Shown piece by piece: positions 31,192 to 36,515 of a stretch of DNA of 36,515 nucleotides. Both the position numbers and the translations under genes were made by a program. Below the pieces are notes generated by a model, which searched no databases, was not told the origin of the DNA, and was given only the letters and a program-made list of their open reading frames with translations. The first letter of the stretch is position 1. Each line of letters begins with the position of its first letter. Origin of the DNA: Defluviitaleaceae bacterium (GTDB lineage: Bacteria; Bacillota; Clostridia; Lachnospirales; WQUN01); contig WRGY01000117.1 of the NCBI GenBank assembly GCA_009786925.1, forward strand, positions 1 to 36,515, given 5' to 3'.

Positions 31192-33750
31192 ATGCCAAAA
31201 CTCACCCCAATGATGGAGCAATATTTCGCAATAAAGGCCAATCACAAGGATGCGATATTGATGTTCCGACTGGGGGATTTTTTTGAGATTTTTTTTGACG
31301 ATGCAAAGATTGCGGCCAAGGAGCTGGACATAGCTCTTACAGGTCGTGACTGTGGGCAAGAAGAGCGCGCTCCCATGTGCGGAGTACCTGCCCACGCGGT
31401 AGATGGCTATATCGCAAAGCTTATCGAAAAAGGGTATCGTGTGGCACTTGCCGACCAGGTAGAGGATGCAAAACAGGCAAAAGGTATAGTAAAACGTGAT
31501 GTGGTGCGTGTTATCACCCCGGGTACGGTGACGGATGCTAATTTGTTGGAAGAAGGCCGACACAACTATATCACTGCAATACATAGCAGCAAGGACGGAT
31601 TTGCATTATCATCGGCGGATATTACTACGGGGCTTTTTATGGCTACCTTTATCGAAAAAAACGAAAATAAACTATTGGACGAACTCACTCGCATATCCCC
31701 CGCCGAGGTTGTCCTGCCCGAAAATTTTAGCCTGACCCGCATTATCGAAAATGTCACAGGCATAAAGGCTACAATCGCTCCTGCCTATACCTTCCATCCC
31801 ACAAATGCATATAAATTGCTCGTAGACCACTTTGGCACACTGCATCTGGAGGGCTTTGGCGTATATGACAACGCACCGGAAATCCCTGCCGCGGGCGCGC
31901 TTTTGGCATATCTTGCGGATACACAAAAGCAAGCACTTCTGCAAATCACGCGCCTAAAAACCTACACACAGCAACAGCATATGATTTTGGACAGCTCATC
32001 TCGGCGAAATTTGGAACTTACATCCTCTGCCCGCCACGGCAAAAAAGGCTCGCTCCTTTGGGTGCTTGACCATACAAAAACAGCTATGGGCGCACGCCTT
32101 TTGCGTAATTACATAGACCTTCCGCTTATTAACAGGGAAGAAATAACGCGCCGTCTCGACGCAGTATCCGAGTGGAAGGCTCTGCCAATGGAACGTGCCG
32201 AATTGCGTGAGTATCTCCACGAAATCAATGACCTGGAGCGTGTGATGTCGCGCCTCGCTTCGCGCTACGGCTCTGCACGCGACCTGGCTACGCTACGCGC
32301 AAGCTTACAGCTTTTGCCATCCGTCGAACGTCTGCTGACAAATACAAAAAGCGCGGCAAACTGCGAAATCCGTCGTACATTTGATGCATTGCCCGACATC
32401 TACGAAAAAATAGAGCGGATGATTACCGAAGCCCCTCCCGCTACCGTCCGTGAGGGTGGCATGATTAGGCCGGGCATCAATGCAGAGTTGGATAGCCTGC
32501 GCGATATAAAACAAAACGCCCAAGCCTACATCGCGGACCTCGAAGCCCGCGAAAAAGAACAAACAGGCATAACAAGCCTAAAAATCCGATACAACCGAGT
32601 GTTTGGATATTATATAGAAGTGACGGCTACAAATCTTTCTAAAGTACCCGACCACTACATCCGCCGCCAGACTTTGGCAAACTGCGAGCGTTTTGTGACT
32701 GAGGAGCTAAAAAAGCTCGAAGAAACCTTGTTAAACGCAGACGAAAAAATCGTAACCATCGAGTTTGATTTGTACGACGCACTTAGGCGCGAAATCGTAG
32801 AAGAGATGGTGCGAGTACAATTTGCGGCGGTCACGATTGCTACATTAGACGCATTACAATCACTTGCAGAAGCCGCCGAACGCAATAACTACACAAAGCC
32901 GCATATCACAAACGATTCTCACATAACAATAAAAGGAGGCCGCCACCCCGTAGTAGAAAAACTGACCTCTCACGCCTTTGTGCCAAACTGCACACAAATG
33001 AGCGGCACAGACCATCTCGCCATCATCACAGGCCCGAACATGGCGGGCAAATCTACTTACATGCGCCAAGTCGCCCTCATCGTGCTAATGTCACAAGTAG
33101 GCTCATATGTGCCTGCCGAATCCGCAGAAATTTCTGTATCCGACCGTATATTTACTCGCGTGGGTGCCTCCGACGACCTCGCCACGGGGCAAAGCACCTT
33201 TATGGTGGAGATGACAGAAGTCGCAAATATTTTGAACAATGCGACAAACAAAAGCCTCGTTATTCTTGACGAAATAGGTCGCGGCACAAGCACCTTTGAC
33301 GGTCTTGCAATCGCATGGGCAGTCCTTGAGCATATAGCAAAAAAAATAAGCTCGAAAACACTCTTCGCCACACATTATCACGAACTCACACAGCTCGAAG
33401 GACAACTCGCGGGGGTAAAAAACTACTGTTTTACTGCGCAGGAGACTGACGACGGCGACATCGTATTCTTGCGAAAGCTAATCCACGGCGAAGCCGGCCA
33501 AAGCTACGGAATCCACGTAGCTCGCCTCGCAGGCCTCCCCCCGGAAGTCATCAGCCAAGCCGACGACCTCTTAGAGGATTTTAATACAACGGGAATAACA
33601 AAAAAATCCGCTTCACTCCCCTCACCCAAGCCAAAACCACTCTCAAAAAGAGAGCAAGCCCTGACTCTCGCACTCACAGAAATCGTAATAGACGACATCA
33701 CCCCAAGGCAGGCCATGGATATACTGGCACGGTTAAAGGAAATCCTGTGA
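31192..33750 (+). CDS. mutS: DNA mismatch repair protein MutS
   Basis: 852 residues, full length. The mismatch-reading domain has F30-F31-E32 (LGDFFEIFFDDA, the Phe-x-Glu that wedges at mispairs) and TGRDCGQEERAPMCGVPAHA. The connector, lever and clamp domains follow (TSSARHGKKGSLLWVLDHTK, then NRVFGYYIEVT). The ATPase domain has Walker A TGPNMAGKSTYMRQ (about residue 613), SEISVSDRIFTRVGASDD, STFMVEM and LDEIGRGTSTFDGLAIAWA with an HYHEL following. A C-terminal HTH/dimerisation part ends the protein. It is separated from mutL, usually adjacent, which is not in the window. The 3' end overlaps the convergent thioesterase by 18 nt. Confidence 0.97.
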   Translation: MPKLTPMMEQYFAIKANHKDAILMFRLGDFFEIFFDDAKIAAKELDIALTGRDCGQEERAPMCGVPAHAVDGYIAKLIEKGYRVALADQVEDAKQAKGIVKRDVVRVITPGTVTDANLLEEGRHNYITAIHSSKDGFALSSADITTGLFMATFIEKNENKLLDELTRISPAEVVLPENFSLTRIIENVTGIKATIAPAYTFHPTNAYKLLVDHFGTLHLEGFGVYDNAPEIPAAGALLAYLADTQKQALLQITRLKTYTQQQHMILDSSSRRNLELTSSARHGKKGSLLWVLDHTKTAMGARLLRNYIDLPLINREEITRRLDAVSEWKALPMERAELREYLHEINDLERVMSRLASRYGSARDLATLRASLQLLPSVERLLTNTKSAANCEIRRTFDALPDIYEKIERMITEAPPATVREGGMIRPGINAELDSLRDIKQNAQAYIADLEAREKEQTGITSLKIRYNRVFGYYIEVTATNLSKVPDHYIRRQTLANCERFVTEELKKLEETLLNADEKIVTIEFDLYDALRREIVEEMVRVQFAAVTIATLDALQSLAEAAERNNYTKPHITNDSHITIKGGRHPVVEKLTSHAFVPNCTQMSGTDHLAIITGPNMAGKSTYMRQVALIVLMSQVGSYVPAESAEISVSDRIFTRVGASDDLATGQSTFMVEMTEVANILNNATNKSLVILDEIGRGTSTFDGLAIAWAVLEHIAKKISSKTLFATHYHELTQLEGQLAGVKNYCFTAQETDDGDIVFLRKLIHGEAGQSYGIHVARLAGLPPEVISQADDLLEDFNTTGITKKSASLPSPKPKPLSKREQALTLALTEIVIDDITPRQAMDILARLKEIL

Positions 33751-34458
33751 GCATCCCTTAACCACCGCTGCAAATGTCGTGCGTTCTCCTACCGTGCCTG
33801 TAACGGTAGCAGTCTCGCCTTCATATACTGTAGTGACGACAATCTCTTCACCGAGCCGTGTTTCTGCCAGATAATTAATCTGCACCTCACGCCATGCCCC
33901 CGTAGCTCCCAGTGCATTTGTGATTAGGTCGGCGTAGACGCTGTTGTTCATATGATTGTTTGTGTCGATGTCGGCATATCTTACGGTGTGTACATATTGA
34001 TTGGCCTTAGGCAGTTCTGTGTTAGGCAGAGCAATTTTGACCGGCATGATTTCTACGCCGTAGTTTTCGAAGTCGGGTAATTCCACCGGCAACGCGCTTG
34101 GGCGCAAAATTTTGCGCTCTGCCAAGTCCAGCAAAATCCACATGCTTGTCCATTCCATTATTTTTTTTCCGCCGCCATCATGCATGTCGCCTTTTCGCAA
34201 AAATGTCCCGCGTGCCACGCTGTCAGGCCATGTGCGTATGGTCACTTCTTCGTCATATGTGGGTTCTCGCATGACAGATAGCGCAAACCTTTGCAGAACA
34301 AAGCTCATGCTGTACTGCGAAAGTGCATGGAATCCAATCCCAAGTTCATTTGCATTTATATCAGCGGCTATGTGTACCATGCGCAAAAGTGCGGAGAGTT
34401 TGACCCTACCCGCCGCATCCAAGTCATAGTATGTTATCCTGTGTTTGCCTGTGTACAT
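33733..34458 (-). CDS. Acyl-ACP thioesterase (FatA/FatB-like)
   Basis: 241 residues in two hot-dog domains. The first (about 1-125) has YYDLDAAGRVKLSALLRMVH, then FVLQRFALSVMREPTYDEEV and WPDSVARGTFLRKGD. The second (about 145-241) has the catalytic-type ADIDTNNHMNNSVYADLI (Asp, Asn, His) and INYLAETRLGEEI. It releases free fatty acids from acyl-ACP. The ATG has GGAGAGATG upstream, and it overlaps mutS tail to tail. Confidence 0.9.
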   Translation of the reverse strand: MYTGKHRITYYDLDAAGRVKLSALLRMVHIAADINANELGIGFHALSQYSMSFVLQRFALSVMREPTYDEEVTIRTWPDSVARGTFLRKGDMHDGGGKKIMEWTSMWILLDLAERKILRPSALPVELPDFENYGVEIMPVKIALPNTELPKANQYVHTVRYADIDTNNHMNNSVYADLITNALGATGAWREVQINYLAETRLGEEIVVTTVYEGETATVTGTVGERTTFAAVVKGCSQDFL

Positions 34459-34491
34459 AAATCATCTCTCCGTTTCTCAAAATTTGAATTG

Positions 34492-34520
34492 ATACTAATA
34501 TTAATATGTGTGCATTACAA
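34492..34520 (-). promoter_or_regulatory. Likely promoter of the thioesterase gene
   Basis: Minus-strand TTGTAA (34515-34520), 17 bp, TAGTAT (34492-34497), about 35 nt upstream of the ATG. Confidence 0.5.
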
Positions 34521-34585
34521 GCTTTCCACCAAACGAGTTAATAAAAACAAGAAATATACAAAATAATGACGAATAAACGTTCTTG

Positions 34586-34614
34586 TTGACATAAATGCAC
34601 TATCGCCGTAGAAT
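34586..34614 (+). promoter_or_regulatory. Strong promoter of the chemotaxis receptor
   Basis: TTGACA (34586-34591), 17-bp spacer, TAGAAT (34609-34614). The start site near 34621 gives an approximately 210-nt leader before the receptor ATG. Confidence 0.85.
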
Positions 34615-34656
34615 GAGGGACGCTTTTTTTTTAATATTGTTTGCGGGGGTTGTCGT

Positions 34657-34752
34657 ATGTCCGGTTATCTGCATCGAGCAAGCATACAGAAAAGCAATCT
34701 ACAGATGTGCAATGTCACAGTTGCGTTATTTTTGAGCGTGCGTAAAATATAA
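34657..34752 (+). CDS. Possible leader ORF (31 aa) before the receptor terminator
   Basis: ATG 34657 has a GCGGGGG stretch 9 nt upstream and runs 31 codons to TAA 34750-34752, just 4 nt before the terminator stem. The peptide is hydrophobic in its second half. It may be a leader peptide, a coincidence, or part of a structured RNA. No family recognised. Confidence 0.3.
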   Translation: MSGYLHRASIQKSNLQMCNVTVALFLSVRKI

Positions 34753-34756
34753 AAGT

Positions 34757-34791
34757 GGTATTTGGTGTGTCAGCGCAAATACCGTTTTTTT
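34757..34791 (+). terminator. Intrinsic terminator in the leader of the receptor gene
   Basis: GGTATTTG (34757-34764) pairs with CAAATACC (34776-34783), and a seven-T run follows at 34785-34791. It lies between the promoter and the receptor start, so full termination would block the gene; regulated read-through is likely. Confidence 0.8.
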
Positions 34792-34834
34792 ATTTATATT
34801 AAATTATTATTCAATTAAAGGAGGGCTTCATTTT

Positions 34835-36515
34835 ATGCAAGCCATTAGAAACATGAAAATCAAATCCAAGCTGTTCCTTGGGTTTGGCGTAGTACTTCTC
34901 GCTTTGGTGGTCGTAGCATTCATGGGTGCTACCGACGTTATGGAAGTAGACAGAAGATACGGCGATACCATCGAGTACACCGTGTACAGGTATGGCCAAA
35001 TGCTCGAGCTTGATACCGAGCTGATGGACATACGCAGACTTGTCACCACTATCGCGCTTCAGAGCGGTCAGTTCCCCGACCAGTTAGGCTCGATAGAAGA
35101 ACTGGAGGCACAGGCTCTCTCAACTGCAAACAATGTATCGGCCATCGTCGGACGATTTAGGACTAACCTAATCGCAGACCCGCATATGGACGAGGCTACC
35201 CGCGCAATCCGCATCACCCAAGCCGACGAAATCGAGCGGCTAATCTACAGATACTTAGACGAAACAGTAGAAACGGTAATGGAATACGCACGCCGTGGTC
35301 GCACATACTTGGCCGCAGGTGGCGAGACCATCGCACAATACCGCGAAGCTGCCGTATACTCCATAGTGGACGGTCGCGAAATCATGGCAGACATCGACGT
35401 TCTTTCCGAAGAAATCCTTTCCGGCCTACGCGCCATCATGGATGGCGTACAAGAAGAAATGTACCAGTTCTCATTCCAGACGATGTTGACACTTGTTGTT
35501 ATTTCTGTCATCGGTGCGGGTATGGGTATAGGTGCGGCGTTACTCATCGCTTCGCTGATTTCTAAGCCTGTAAATGAGCTGGTAGGCACACTCACAAACG
35601 TAGCAAGCGGTAATCTTAACATCAACATGAAAACAGACCTGCCCAAGGACGAAATTGGTATAATGACACAAAATGTATACAGCCTCATCAATGTCATAAA
35701 GGGTATGGTAAACGACATCTCGGATATGTCTCACGAAATCTTGGATAACGGTGACATAGACTATCGTATAGATGTCTCTCGTTACCAAGGCAGCTACAAC
35801 GACATGACAAGCAACCTTAACTCCTTTGTAGACGGCTATGCAGAAGAAATCCAAAGCATTATCGCTGCTATGGGCAACGTCGCAGACGGTAACTTTAATG
35901 CAGAGCTTAAAAAGCTCCCCGGTAAAAAAGCAGACCTCAACAAGGCTCTCGACGGTCTTATCTCAAGCCTACGCGGCGTGATGGGCGAAGTAGATGCCAT
36001 GATAGAATCTGCCGCTGTAAAAGGCGACATGCACCTTGAGATTGATGTCAGCAAATATCTCGGTAGCTGGCGCAAAATCATGGAAGGTCTTAACGATATA
36101 GCAAAAGCTGTAGATGCTCCTGTATCAGAAATCATGAATATAATGAACAAACTCTCCAAAGGTGACTTCTCTGAGCATGTATCAGGCAACTACGCCGGTG
36201 ACTTCTTGCAGATGAAAAATTCTGTTAACTCCACCATCGACAACCTATCCAGCTATATCAACGAAATCGCCGACACGCTTACCCGCGTATCCGACGGAGA
36301 CCTTACCATCTCTATCACACGCGAGTACTTGGGTAGCTTTGTAGCAATCAAAGACTCTCTTAACACAATATGTAAGACACTCAACAAAACCATGAGCGAA
36401 ATCAGTTCTGCGTCCGACCAAGTTCTCTCAGGCGCGAAACAAATCTCTGCAAGCTCTATGGACCTCGCGAACGGCGCGTCTACACAGGCAAGCTCCATCG
36501 AAGAACTCAACGCCT
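34835..36515 (+). CDS. Methyl-accepting chemotaxis protein with multiple HAMP-like domains (3' end beyond window)
   Basis: 560 codons are visible and the frame is open at the window edge. There is a short cytoplasmic start, a first membrane helix (about 13-30), a helical sensor domain of about 180 residues (4HB-type), a second membrane helix (about 212-235), then HAMP (ISKPVNELVGTLTNVASGNL). Several further HAMP-like units follow (near 345-360 GNVADGNFNAEL, near 400-440, near 470-490 VSDGDLTISI). The signalling region begins with SSASDQVLSGAKQISASSMD, near the edge. It would relay extracellular cues to CheA. ATG 34835 has AAAGGAGGG 9 nt upstream. The tandem HAMP number is higher than in E. 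coli receptors. Confidence 0.9.
   Translation, partial: MQAIRNMKIKSKLFLGFGVVLLALVVVAFMGATDVMEVDRRYGDTIEYTVYRYGQMLELDTELMDIRRLVTTIALQSGQFPDQLGSIEELEAQALSTANNVSAIVGRFRTNLIADPHMDEATRAIRITQADEIERLIYRYLDETVETVMEYARRGRTYLAAGGETIAQYREAAVYSIVDGREIMADIDVLSEEILSGLRAIMDGVQEEMYQFSFQTMLTLVVISVIGAGMGIGAALLIASLISKPVNELVGTLTNVASGNLNINMKTDLPKDEIGIMTQNVYSLINVIKGMVNDISDMSHEILDNGDIDYRIDVSRYQGSYNDMTSNLNSFVDGYAEEIQSIIAAMGNVADGNFNAELKKLPGKKADLNKALDGLISSLRGVMGEVDAMIESAAVKGDMHLEIDVSKYLGSWRKIMEGLNDIAKAVDAPVSEIMNIMNKLSKGDFSEHVSGNYAGDFLQMKNSVNSTIDNLSSYINEIADTLTRVSDGDLTISITREYLGSFVAIKDSLNTICKTLNKTMSEISSASDQVLSGAKQISASSMDLANGASTQASSIEELNA

Noticed and set aside
34621-34756. c-di-GMP riboswitch (GEMM) before the receptor gene
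   Set aside because: The conserved GEMM strings were not found by eye. It remains an unassigned leader only.
1-36515. CRISPR arrays, tRNA or rRNA genes
   Set aside because: No regularly spaced repeats, tRNA cloverleaf sequences or rRNA core strings were seen by eye.

Overview
The window looks like a chromosomal piece of an anaerobic, polysaccharide-using member of the Bacillota, probably class Clostridia. The basis is family content: TnpV/TnpW/TnpX-type transposon genes, a membrane pyrophosphatase with an Ala at the K+-dependence position, reverse rubrerythrin plus high-molecular-weight rubredoxin, an MdxEFG-type maltodextrin importer without a local ATPase, a YesN-type regulator and a GH43 xylosidase. 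AGGAGG-like ribosome sites and TTGACA-17 bp-TATAAT-like promoters fit this. No rRNA, tRNA or CRISPR array was seen.

Region 1 (1-7.6 kb) is layered mobile DNA. It holds the 5' end of an IS5-type transposase (running off the left edge), an IS21 istB remnant, two strong inverted repeats, gutted remains of a methyltransferase and an AAA ATPase (possibly an old defence pair), a TnpV-like gene, an Rpn-family PD-(D/E)XK nuclease, a DUF6076 protein, TnpW, a large serine recombinase and a RepA-like ATPase whose 3' end is decayed.

Region 2 (7.6-9.9 kb) is hppA with a textbook promoter and terminator. Region 3 (9.9-11.45 kb) is a regulatory scrapyard: two diverged copies of an XRE-regulator locus, both frameshifted in A-runs, an Rpn remnant, and an orphan BlaI-type repressor followed by a 12-bp inverted repeat.

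Region 4 (11.5-17.2 kb, minus) is one tight housekeeping operon: pheS-pheT-(catalytically dead site-2-protease-like membrane protein)-scpA-scpB-metallopeptidase. Region 5 (17.3-22.2 kb, plus) diverges from it and starts with a Fur/PerR-type box. It runs reverse rubrerythrin, high-molecular-weight rubredoxin, a PerR-like Fur protein, a YesN-type response regulator (start overlapping perR stop) and a GH43 beta-xylosidase, so oxidative stress and xylan use appear to share one transcript.

Region 6 (22.2-27.5 kb, minus) is a maltodextrin-type ABC importer (binding protein, MdxF-like and MdxG-like permeases) followed by asparagine synthase. Region 7 (27.6-33.75 kb, plus) is miaB, a GNAT acetyltransferase, a three-gene AT-richer cassette of two unknown proteins plus a retropepsin-like aspartic protease, and mutS. 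The cassette is the best candidate here for something undescribed. Region 8 has a convergent acyl-ACP thioesterase, then a promoter, an approximately 210-nt leader with a 31-codon ORF and an intrinsic terminator, and a poly-HAMP chemotaxis receptor running off the right edge.
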